24,502 nt of DNA from an uncultured Oscillospiraceae bacterium (GTDB taxonomy: Bacteria > Bacillota > Clostridia > Oscillospirales > Ruminococcaceae). Every line of letters starts with the position of its first letter. Positions within the stretch are counted from its first letter, which is position 1. This document shows positions 1 to 5,468 of the stretch, piece after piece. The notes below the pieces were generated by a model that saw only the letters and a list, made by a program, of their open reading frames with translations, was not told the DNA's origin and ran no database searches. A program made the translations under genes and the position numbers. The stretch lies in contig CAJTQM010000029.1 of NCBI GenBank assembly GCA_910578255.1, positions 1-24,502 on the forward strand. Reading direction: 5' to 3'.

Positions 1-177
1 GGGAGCCTCCGGCCCGCTCTTGTCAGCCTCCGCCCGCACGTCCGACAGGTCGATCACCTTGCCGGAGGGGGCGGGGCCGCCGTCCATGCCGGGAATCACC
101 GCCTGTTCCGTCTGCTCCGGCGTGGGAGGGCCGCCCGGCGCTTCCGGCGTGGCGTTGGTCTTGGTTTCGTCTGCCAT
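1..177 (-). CDS. Partial proline-rich hypothetical protein (runs off the left edge)
   Basis: The minus strand has an open frame that starts with ATG at 177 and is still open at base 1, so only the first 59 residues are visible (MADETKTNATPEAPGG...). The start is supported by an AAGGAGGT ribosome binding site about 10 nt upstream. An in-frame ATG at 252 would add 25 residues but has no binding site, so it is less likely. The visible part is low-complexity, rich in Pro, Gly, Glu and Ala, with no signal peptide, and looks like a disordered N terminus. Such tails occur in phage structural proteins among others, but nothing here identifies the family, so no function is assigned. Confidence 0.6.
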   Translation of the reverse strand, partial: MADETKTNATPEAPGGPPTPEQTEQAVIPGMDGGPAPSGKVIDLSDVRAEADKSGPEAP

Positions 178-255
178 GCTTGCAAATACCTCCTTGTCAC
201 GATTGGGGCCGCATACCCACGCGGCCCAGGGTTCAGGGATTTTCCTCCGCATACA

Positions 256-290
256 AAAACACCGCCTATTGTCCCGTTAGGCGGTGTTTT
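256..290. terminator. Bidirectional intrinsic terminator-like hairpin
   Basis: Perfect 13-bp inverted repeat, 256-268 against 278-290, with a 9-nt loop. The stem is GC-rich (CACCGCC/GGCGGTG) and flanked by A and T runs on both sides. It lies upstream of the partial minus-strand gene and of the small plus-strand zinc-ribbon fragment. No gene clearly ends into it, so it could be an attenuator in the leader of the minus-strand gene or a boundary remnant. Confidence 0.7.
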
Positions 291-358
291 GTGTAAGGTT
301 GGTAGCACTTTTTTTGCTTCTTTTCCCTGTATGCCCTTGTCAAGTGATGTTTACTTTG

Positions 359-466
359 ATGAAAAAAATCCCGGTGATCCGCTATGTCTGCTGCGACTGC
401 GGGTATGTGGAAAATTGGGTGGAAACCCAGGGTGAACGCGACGAGATCAAGCGCACATTCGGATAA
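359..466 (+). pseudogene. Small zinc-ribbon fragment (possible gene remnant)
   Basis: A 35-codon frame starts at ATG 359 and ends with TAA at 464-466. It encodes MKKIPVIRYVCCDCGYVENW followed by a short charged tail ending in RTFG. The CCDCGYVE knuckle followed by an aromatic/acidic stretch resembles the C-terminal half of small Firmicutes zinc-ribbon proteins, which normally carry an N-terminal CPxCG knuckle as partner. That partner is absent: the in-frame sequence upstream (back to 284) is hydrophobic and not recognisable. No convincing ribosome binding site precedes ATG 359, and GTG 344 and ATG 347 are alternatives. A truncated relic is the best reading; a genuine microprotein is possible. 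Confidence 0.4.
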
Positions 467-500
467 GAAATCACCGCCTTCCCAACAATAAAACTTTTTG

Positions 501-520
501 TATAATTTTCTGTTTATAAT
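501..520 (+). promoter_or_regulatory. Candidate -10 region for the amber-interrupted lipoprotein
   Basis: Two perfect TATAAT hexamers (501-506 and 515-520) lie in an AT-rich patch 40 to 60 nt upstream of ATG 560. No good -35 was found at 17 bp from either, so the exact promoter is uncertain. Confidence 0.35.
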
Positions 521-559
521 AAAATCCGTAGAGTTTTATGCTCACAAAACGAGGTTTTT

Positions 560-1162
560 ATGAAAAAAGCGTTCCTGCCCTGCCTGTCTCTTCTTCTCTG
601 CCTGTCCTTTTGCGCCTGCGCCCCTTCGGCCGACGGCCCACGGGAGGGAGCCGCGTCTCTCCCGCCGGTCCTTTTCCAAAGCGAAACTTCTTTTTCCAGC
701 GGCGGAACCGAGCCTTTTTCGCAGTAGGCAGGCGGACCTTCCGGCGAAAAACCGGCTTCTTCCTCCTCCGAAAGCGGCTCGGAGGCTTCGGCGGACGGGG
801 AAATCCAGGGGGTCTCCCTGGCCGGACTTGGCAGGGTTGATTTCTCCGACATTGATTTCGTCCCGGAATTTTCCGATCACAATCTGGGTACGGCGTTTTT
901 TGCGTCGGGAAAAAACGAGATCACCGTAAGCGTTGTCCAGATTACCGGTACCTCCACCGGAACGCCGGAGGGCCCCGGCCTTGTCTTTTCGGTGGATCTG
1001 ACTTCGGAAACAGTGGCGGAGCGGGTCTTTACGCCGGAGCCGGACGGTGCATTTTTCATCCGGCAGCGGGAAAATACCGGCGAACTGGAAGCCCTGCCGG
1101 ACGAACGGCTGGTGGAAATCGCAAAGGATTTTCTCGCTGTCATCCGGCAGCTGGAAGGATAA
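560..1162 (+). pseudogene. Lipoprotein gene with in-frame amber stop at codon 56
   Basis: Reading from ATG 560 gives MKKAFLPCLSLLLCLSFCAC, a lipoprotein-type signal peptide with the likely lipidated Cys at residue 20 (an imperfect lipobox). Then come about 35 residues of Ser/Gly/Pro-rich linker, and TAG at 725-727. The same frame stays open for another 144 codons to TAA at 1160-1162. The continuation starts with more Ser/Glu-rich linker and ends in a mixed globular-looking domain (residues about 90 to 200, ending FLAVIRQLEG). The linker character is continuous across the stop, which argues that one gene was interrupted by a CAG-to-TAG type change. A GAGG ribosome binding site lies before ATG 560. 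No strong restart site is seen after the TAG. The product family is not recognised. Confidence 0.65.
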
Positions 1163-1182
1163 AAGCCCTGATCGCGCAGTAA

Positions 1183-1235
1183 AACCCTCCGTATTGCTTC
1201 TCTGCTTTTTTGCATACAGGATAATACGGAGGGTT
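1183..1235. terminator. Bidirectional terminator between convergent genes
   Basis: Perfect 13-bp inverted repeat AACCCTCCGTATT at 1183-1195 and its complement at 1223-1235, with a 27-nt loop. A T-rich stretch follows on the plus side. It sits between the 3' end of the lipoprotein gene (+) and the 3' end of sigE (-), so it can serve both. Confidence 0.8.
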
Positions 1236-1240
1236 CTATT

Positions 1241-1951
1241 TTACACGGTGGTCTTTTCCAGTTCGGCCTTGAGCCATTTCATAATCCGCTTTTCCAGCCG
1301 GGAAATATACGACTGGGAAATACCGATAATGTCCGCCACCTCTTTTTGGGTGTGTTCGGTTTTTCCGCCCAGACCAAAGCGCAGTTCCATGATGGTTCGT
1401 TCCCGCTCGCTCAGGCGGGCCACCGTTTCCAACAAAAGATTGCGTTCCGCCTGGCTTTCGATGTTGCGGTTTACCGCGTCGGACTCGGTCCCCAGAATAT
1501 CCGACAGCAAAAGCTCGTTGCCGTCCCAGTCGATGTTCAGCGGCTCGTCGATGGAGATTTCGTTTTTCTGCGGCTGGGTTTTGCGCAGATACATTAAAAT
1601 CTCGTTTTCGATGCAGCGGGAGGCGTAGGTGGCCAGCTTGATGTTTCGGTCCGGACAGAAGGTGTTCACCGCCTTAATCAGGCCGATGGTGCCGATGGAG
1701 ATCAGATCCTCCACCCCAATGCCGGTGGACTCGAATTTGCGGGCGATGTACACGACCAGCCGCAGGTTATGAACGATCAGCGTCTCCCTGGCCTGGGGAT
1801 CCTCCGGCAGCCGCCGGAAGACTTTGGCCTCCTCCTCTCTGGTCAGCGGCGCGGGCAGGTTTTCCGGCCCGTTTATGTAAAAGACCGCTCCTTTTTTGCT
1901 CCAGAGCCGCGCTAAAAGCGCCAGTATCTTCTCTTTTACGCTCTTTCCCAT
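1241..1951 (-). CDS. sigE: RNA polymerase sporulation-specific sigma factor SigE (pro-form)
   Basis: The 236-residue product matches the known length of sigma-E (239 in Bacillus subtilis) and keeps the hallmark segments. Region 2 contains NLRLVVYIARKFE, EDLISIGTIGLIKAVNTF and LATYASRCIENEILMYLR, followed by DEPLNIDWDGNELLLSDILG. Region 4 ends with the helix-turn-helix ADIIGISQSYISRLEKRI. The first 30 or so residues form the hydrophobic/basic pro-sequence that SpoIIGA removes in B. subtilis, here ending near VFYINGPENLP. Sigma-E directs early mother-cell transcription in sporulation. A good ribosome binding site (AAAGGGG) precedes ATG 1951. The upstream spoIIGA frame overlaps its 5' end. sigG, which often follows sigE, is absent; a convergent lipoprotein gene lies downstream instead. 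Confidence 0.97.
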   Translation of the reverse strand: MGKSVKEKILALLARLWSKKGAVFYINGPENLPAPLTREEEAKVFRRLPEDPQARETLIVHNLRLVVYIARKFESTGIGVEDLISIGTIGLIKAVNTFCPDRNIKLATYASRCIENEILMYLRKTQPQKNEISIDEPLNIDWDGNELLLSDILGTESDAVNRNIESQAERNLLLETVARLSERERTIMELRFGLGGKTEHTQKEVADIIGISQSYISRLEKRIMKWLKAELEKTTV

Positions 1952-2855
1952 ACCAATCCCCTTTTTTCTGTAAACTTTTTCGCTGGCTTTCCAGCCGCTT
2001 TAAATCGGGATGCAATAAAATTCCGCACCCCGAATCAAAAAAATCCTGATCGGCAATGGCCGCCTCCACCTGCTCTACCTCATGATACTCGCTGTTTTTC
2101 TGGATCCGCAAAAAATCCGGCCGCAGCACCGGCAAAAGTCCTTTTTTGCCGACGGCCTCGTAGGGAATAAACCGAACGCCGCCGAACGCCGCCTTTTCCA
2201 TTCGGTCCGGCGCAGGATGCTCAAAATAGTCCAAAAACGGCGGCGGCAAAAGATCCTTCACCGACCGATACCGGCAAACGACCACCGGCAGTCCGCTGAA
2301 GGGATCGTACAGGCGGTTTCCCGTGTCCACCGTGCCCCAAAGCTGCGTCTGGCCACCGCCCAGACCGATCTGGACCTTCTCCAGCGAACTTTCCTCCCAT
2401 CCGGCCCGGCGGCGGGTAAACAGCCAGACCAGGCCATAGACGGTCAGCACCCCCAGCACCAGCGCAAGCGCCGGAATGTGGAAGTAGACCACCCCGTTTC
2501 CGTAGAGCATCGAGGGCGGCGAAAACACAATCCAGACGGCCACCATCAGCCCGGCGAACAAAAAGCCCGCCAGGTACAAAAGCCCCCACTGGAACAAAAA
2601 GGCCCTGAGCGACCGAAACGGAAAAGCGATGGCGGTCATCATCGCGGCAGCGGCGGCGCGGGTCAATGTCAGCACCGGGCCGCTTAACTGCGGCAAAAGA
2701 AGAATCAGCGCATAAGCCCCGCCGAAAAAGGCCGCCGCCAGAAGCCTTCCGGTTCTTTTTCGGCGGCCGGCAATACAGGCGGTGATCAGCAAAAGAAAAA
2801 AATTGACGGTGGTGTTTAAAAACACCAGAATATCCACATAAATTTCCCGTTCCAT
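1767..2855 (-). CDS. spoIIGA: Sporulation sigma-E factor-processing peptidase SpoIIGA
   Basis: Membrane-bound aspartic protease that cleaves pro-sigma-E at the sporulation septum after a signal from SpoIIR. The first 145 or so residues contain about five hydrophobic segments, beginning MEREIYVDILVFLNT, typical of the family. The soluble C-terminal half has the catalytic-type motif VDTGNRLYDPFSGLPV with Asp177. FDSGCGILLHP near residue 283 marks the usual C-terminal region. The family is about 300 residues long, but this frame has 362 codons because it runs about 185 bp into sigE in another frame. The last 60 or so residues are therefore probably non-homologous, and either the true stop was lost or a frameshift lies near 1990-2010. 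A GGGGG-rich ribosome binding site precedes ATG 2855. It forms an operon with sigE. Confidence 0.92.
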   Translation of the reverse strand: MEREIYVDILVFLNTTVNFFLLLITACIAGRRKRTGRLLAAAFFGGAYALILLLPQLSGPVLTLTRAAAAAMMTAIAFPFRSLRAFLFQWGLLYLAGFLFAGLMVAVWIVFSPPSMLYGNGVVYFHIPALALVLGVLTVYGLVWLFTRRRAGWEESSLEKVQIGLGGGQTQLWGTVDTGNRLYDPFSGLPVVVCRYRSVKDLLPPPFLDYFEHPAPDRMEKAAFGGVRFIPYEAVGKKGLLPVLRPDFLRIQKNSEYHEVEQVEAAIADQDFFDSGCGILLHPDLKRLESQRKSLQKKGDWYGKERKREDTGAFSAALEQKRSGLLHKRAGKPARAADQRGGGQSLPAAAGGSPGQGDADRS

Positions 2856-2881
2856 CCCATCGCCCCCTTGCCCTATGTAGA

Positions 2882-2916
2882 ATTATAGGCCCGGGACAAG
2901 GCCGGGCTTTGTCGGA
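2882..2916 (-). promoter_or_regulatory. spoIIG-like promoter with overlapping Spo0A-box-like site
   Basis: On the minus strand a perfect TATAAT -10 (2882-2887) is preceded, after exactly 22 bp, by CCGACA (2910-2915). The B. subtilis spoIIG promoter has this same unusual 22-bp spacing and depends on Spo0A~P binding at its -35. The sequence TGTCGGA at 2910-2916 (plus strand) matches the 0A box TGTCGAA at 6 of 7 positions and overlaps the -35. The inferred transcript start lies about 20 nt upstream of spoIIGA. Spo0A control is inferred from this architecture. Confidence 0.6.
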
Positions 2917-2950
2917 ACCGGTCGTCCCTTTTTAGAAAAATCCGCACGCG

Positions 2951-2989
2951 AAAAAGCCGCCGCAAAGACAAGCCCTGCGGCGGCTTTTT
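2951..2989 (-). terminator. Intrinsic terminator of the 3051-3818 lipoprotein gene
   Basis: Perfect 14-bp stem (2951-2964 with 2976-2989), GC-rich core GCCGCCGCA, 11-nt loop, and a U run on the minus-strand transcript. It lies just downstream of the lipoprotein stop and upstream of the spoIIGA promoter, insulating the two units. Confidence 0.85.
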
Positions 2990-3050
2990 CTGTTATCGGG
3001 ATGGGTTTTCTGTCCGGGGCGGTGCTGGACGGGGCGTACCGCCGGCGGGC

Positions 3051-3818
3051 TTAAGAAATAAACCAGGCCCCCTTCTCAAAGGTCCATTCCCCGTTTTTCC
3101 AGCTGGCCTTCGCATCTGTATAGCCGATGGCCCCCAGACCACTTCGCCACTTTTCGCCGGAAACGGCAAAGCCATCCTGGGCTTCCTCCTTGCAGGCTAG
3201 GCTCAAAAGGATCCCCTTTTCGTAGCGGAGATGCTCCTGGTCGATTTTTCCCTGATCGCAAAGTTCCTGGTAGGTGGAGAAAAAGGTCTCCTTTCCCCAG
3301 CGGCACTCGACCAGATAGCGAAGCGCCTCCTTTTCCTGTTCGCTTATATTGCCCAACTCCGACAGATCCAGCGCGATTTCCTCGATGTCGCTGTTAAGCG
3401 CCTCGTCCTCCTGGTACAACTCGTCCAGCCGGTCCAGGTAAAAGGGGACCAGATTCTGAAATTCGCCGGTCACCCGCAGGGCGGTGGCGCCGCTGAGAAG
3501 ACAAGGATAGATTTCCAACACCGACCCGTCAAAATCGACCTGGACGCACATCCCCGGCCGAAGCTGGTCCGGCTGCATCGCCTTCCCTCCCTGGTCCTCC
3601 AGCGCCAGTTCCCGAGGCGAAAGCATAATCAACTCCCCGCCCTCTTCCGGGATCATAAGCAAAGAATCCTCTATCCGGTACAAGATCCGGCAGTCGATGG
3701 TCTCACCCGCCCCGGAGGACGGGTCCGGCTGCTGCGGCTCGGAAGAAAGAACCTCCCCCGTCCGGCTGCATCCGGTCAGAAGAAGCACGGACAAAAACAG
3801 CGCGAATATTTTTTTCAA
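3051..3818 (-). CDS. Predicted lipoprotein of unknown function
   Basis: The 255-residue product begins MKKIFALFLSVLLLTGCSRT, a clear lipoprotein signal peptide with lipobox LLTGC (Cys17), followed by a Ser/Pro/Glu linker. Residues 40 to 110 look like a small beta-rich domain (IDCRILYRIEDSLLMIPEEG...) and residues 125 to 255 are acidic and probably helical. I do not recognise the family. The start codon is TTG at 3818-3816, supported by GGGGGAG 6 nt upstream. The gene lies downstream of rqcP, where many Clostridia carry yabP and yabQ, but it resembles neither and has its own terminator. It is probably exposed on the outer face of the membrane. Confidence 0.8.
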   Translation of the reverse strand: MKKIFALFLSVLLLTGCSRTGEVLSSEPQQPDPSSGAGETIDCRILYRIEDSLLMIPEEGGELIMLSPRELALEDQGGKAMQPDQLRPGMCVQVDFDGSVLEIYPCLLSGATALRVTGEFQNLVPFYLDRLDELYQEDEALNSDIEEIALDLSELGNISEQEKEALRYLVECRWGKETFFSTYQELCDQGKIDQEHLRYEKGILLSLACKEEAQDGFAVSGEKWRSGLGAIGYTDAKASWKNGEWTFEKGAWFIS

Positions 3819-3925
3819 GACGATCTCCCCCTTTTTTCTTCTATTTTACCAGTGTTCCAAAAAGAGGATTTTTCTGCACGGCAAAGAAATTTTTTCTACC
3901 ACAGCAAAAAAATGGACGCGCAAAA

Positions 3926-3952
3926 GGCGCCGGAGCAAAGGGCTCCGGCGCC
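3926..3952 (-). terminator. Intrinsic terminator after rqcP
   Basis: An 11-bp perfect stem GGCGCCGGAGC (3926-3936) with its complement (3942-3952) and a 5-nt loop. The minus-strand transcript continues into a short U run. It lies 14 bp past the rqcP stop. Confidence 0.8.
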
Positions 3953-3965
3953 CAGCCGTCCGCTT

Positions 3966-4211
3966 TTAGTCCTCGACCACCGTGTAATGGGTGGAAGCGT
4001 CCTCCTTGGTGGCGTATTCGCTGACCTTCAGCACCCGCACCTTAACCGGGCGCTGGCCCATGTTGATCTCGATTAAGTCTTGCTCCTTTACCTCGTAAGA
4101 AGCGCGAGCCGCCTTGCCGTTGACCAGGATCCGCCCGGCGTCGCAGGCTTCGTTGGCAACGGTTCTTCGCTTAATCAAGCGGGTGACCTTTAAATATTTG
4201 TCCAACCGCAT
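3966..4211 (-). CDS. rqcP: S4-domain RNA-binding protein RqcP (YabO/Hsp15 family)
   Basis: The product is 81 residues from ATG 4211, starting MRLDKYLKVTRLIKRRTVAN, with the S4 fold signature continuing through ACDAGRILVNGKAARASYEVKEQD in two conserved blocks. Known RqcP/YabO proteins bind the 50S subunit and help RqcH add alanine tails to stalled nascent chains. The longer TTG start at 4226 was rejected because it lies inside the GGAGGAG ribosome binding site of ATG 4211. It follows hup, with a terminator-like hairpin between them, and belongs to the conserved spoVB-mazG-hup-rqcP neighbourhood of Clostridia. Confidence 0.92.
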   Translation of the reverse strand: MRLDKYLKVTRLIKRRTVANEACDAGRILVNGKAARASYEVKEQDLIEINMGQRPVKVRVLKVSEYATKEDASTHYTVVED

Positions 4212-4232
4212 AAAAATCTCCTCCAATAAAAA

Positions 4233-4265
4233 TGCGTAAACACAGAAAATCCCCGTGTTTACGCA
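4233..4265 (-). terminator. Terminator or attenuator between hup and rqcP
   Basis: Perfect 11-bp stem TGCGTAAACAC (4233-4243) with its complement (4255-4265), 11-nt loop, followed on the minus-strand transcript by UUUUUAUU and then directly by the rqcP ribosome binding site. It probably ends most hup transcripts and lets a fraction read into rqcP. Confidence 0.75.
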
Positions 4266-4285
4266 ACATTTCCTCTCGGCCCGGA

Positions 4286-4561
4286 TTATTTGGAAACCGC
4301 ATCCTTCAGCGCTTTGCCCGCTTTGAAGGAAGGTAGTTTGGAAGCCGCAATGGTGATTTCCTCTTTGGTTCTGGGGTTGATTCCCTTTCTTTCGCCCCGC
4401 TCCTTCACCTCAAAGGTGCCAAATCCGACCAGCTGAACCTTATCACCGGCGGCCAAAGCCTCGGAAATTGCGTCGATCACCGCTACAACCGCTTTGTCGC
4501 TGTCTTTTTTGGAAAATCCGGTTTTCTCGGAAACCACGTTAATCAATTCAGTTTTCGTCAT
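4286..4561 (-). CDS. hup: HU family DNA-binding protein
   Basis: A 91-residue histone-like protein of canonical length. It starts MTKTELINVVSEKTGFSKKD and contains the beta-arm region VQLVGFGTFEVKERGERKG, then INPRTKEEITIAASKLPSFK and a final helix AGKALKDAV. HU dimers bend and compact the nucleoid. A GGAGG ribosome binding site (4570-4574) precedes ATG 4561, and an extended -10 promoter lies just upstream, so it can be transcribed independently of mazG. The hairpin at 4233-4265 follows it. Confidence 0.97.
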   Translation of the reverse strand: MTKTELINVVSEKTGFSKKDSDKAVVAVIDAISEALAAGDKVQLVGFGTFEVKERGERKGINPRTKEEITIAASKLPSFKAGKALKDAVSK

Positions 4562-4595
4562 TGTTTTTTCCTCCGTTTTGTAAAACTTAATATTT

Positions 4596-4604
4596 ATTGT
4601 ACCA
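4596..4604 (-). promoter_or_regulatory. Candidate extended -10 promoter of hup
   Basis: On the minus strand TGGTACAAT reads as an extended -10 (TGn then TACAAT, 5 of 6 to consensus), 35 nt upstream of the hup start. No clear -35 is present at 17 bp, which is usual for extended -10 promoters. It falls in the short gap between mazG and hup. Confidence 0.5.
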
Positions 4605-4624
4605 GATATGCAAAATATACCTGC

Positions 4625-5425
4625 TTAACAATCCTCTTTGACCTCGCGCCACAGCTGGTCCAGCTTTTGTATGCCGGCAGACTGCATCTCGATGCCCCGC
4701 TGGCGGGCCAATTCCTCAACCTTTTCGAACCGGCGGATAAATTTTTCGCAGGAAAGGCCCAGCGCCTCCTCCGGGTCTGCTTGTAAAAAACGGGACACAT
4801 TGACGGCACTGAACAACACGTCTCCCAATTCCATCTGCTGCGCCTGCGACGATTCCTCCGCCAGCGCCTGTTCCAGTTCGGCGATTTCCCTTTTCAAATC
4901 CGCCAAAGCATCGGCAAGATGGTCGTAGTCCATTCCCGCCCGGGCGGCACGCTGCTGGATTTTTTCCGCCCGCATTAAAGCCGGCAGAACCTTCGGAACG
5001 CTTTTAAGCGTTTCGGCCGCGGTTTTCTGCCCCTTTTCCTGCCGCTTCACCGCTTCCCAATTTTCCAGGACCTCCTGGGCCGTATCGGCCTTACCCTCGC
5101 CAAAAATGTGGGGATGGCGGCGCAGCAGCTTTTGGCACACTCCGTCGCACACATCATCAATGCAAAAAGAGCCCTGCTCCTCCTCCATAGCCGCATGGTA
5201 AACCACCTGCAGCAACACGTCGCCCAGCTCCTCTTGTAAAAGCGCCGGGTCCTGGGCGTCGATGGCCTCCACCGCCTCGTAGGTTTCCTCAATCAGGTTT
5301 TTGCGGATGGACTGATGGGTTTGCTCGGCGTCCCAGGGGCAGCCGCCGGGCCCGCGCAAAAGCCGCATGATCCGGACCAGATCGTCAAAGCCGTATTTTT
5401 CCTTAAACGAAAAGTCCAGCCCCAT
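4625..5425 (-). CDS. mazG: Nucleoside triphosphate pyrophosphohydrolase MazG
   Basis: The 266-residue product matches full-length, two-domain MazG. The N-terminal domain has the family signature GGCPWDAEQTHQSIRKNLIEE, given as residues 27-47, and the metal-binding pairs EETYE (46-50) and EELGD (65-69). The C-terminal domain repeats the pattern with EIAELEQAL and ELGDVLFSAVN. MazG hydrolyses NTPs and dNTPs to monophosphates and pyrophosphate, which is thought to clean nucleotide pools. The N-terminal SAM-methylase domain of B. subtilis YabN is absent, as in E. coli-type MazG. CAGGAGGG precedes ATG 5425. It lies 43 bp after the spoVB-family gene and is probably co-transcribed with it. Confidence 0.95.
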   Translation of the reverse strand: MGLDFSFKEKYGFDDLVRIMRLLRGPGGCPWDAEQTHQSIRKNLIEETYEAVEAIDAQDPALLQEELGDVLLQVVYHAAMEEEQGSFCIDDVCDGVCQKLLRRHPHIFGEGKADTAQEVLENWEAVKRQEKGQKTAAETLKSVPKVLPALMRAEKIQQRAARAGMDYDHLADALADLKREIAELEQALAEESSQAQQMELGDVLFSAVNVSRFLQADPEEALGLSCEKFIRRFEKVEELARQRGIEMQSAGIQKLDQLWREVKEDC

Positions 5426-5468
5426 TTTCCACCCTCCTGTACTTTTAAACAGAGTAAGCCTATTTATC

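Noticed and set aside
1..500. Prophage or integrative element at the left edge
   Set aside because: Only a disordered 59-residue start and a zinc-ribbon fragment are visible. There is no integrase, attachment repeat or phage structural motif to support it.
725..727. TAG as pyrrolysine or a reassigned codon
   Set aside because: No pyl genes are visible, and other genes here end normally. A simple nonsense mutation is the more economical reading.
538..880. Overlapping plus- and minus-strand frames of 100 to 112 codons over the amber-interrupted lipoprotein
   Set aside because: They have Arg-rich shadow composition and no start signals, while the frame from ATG 560 has a signal peptide and resumes cleanly after the TAG.
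3231..4076. Plus-strand open frame of 281 codons opposite the lipoprotein and rqcP genes
   Set aside because: It is antisense to two supported genes and their terminator, with no binding site or recognisable domain.
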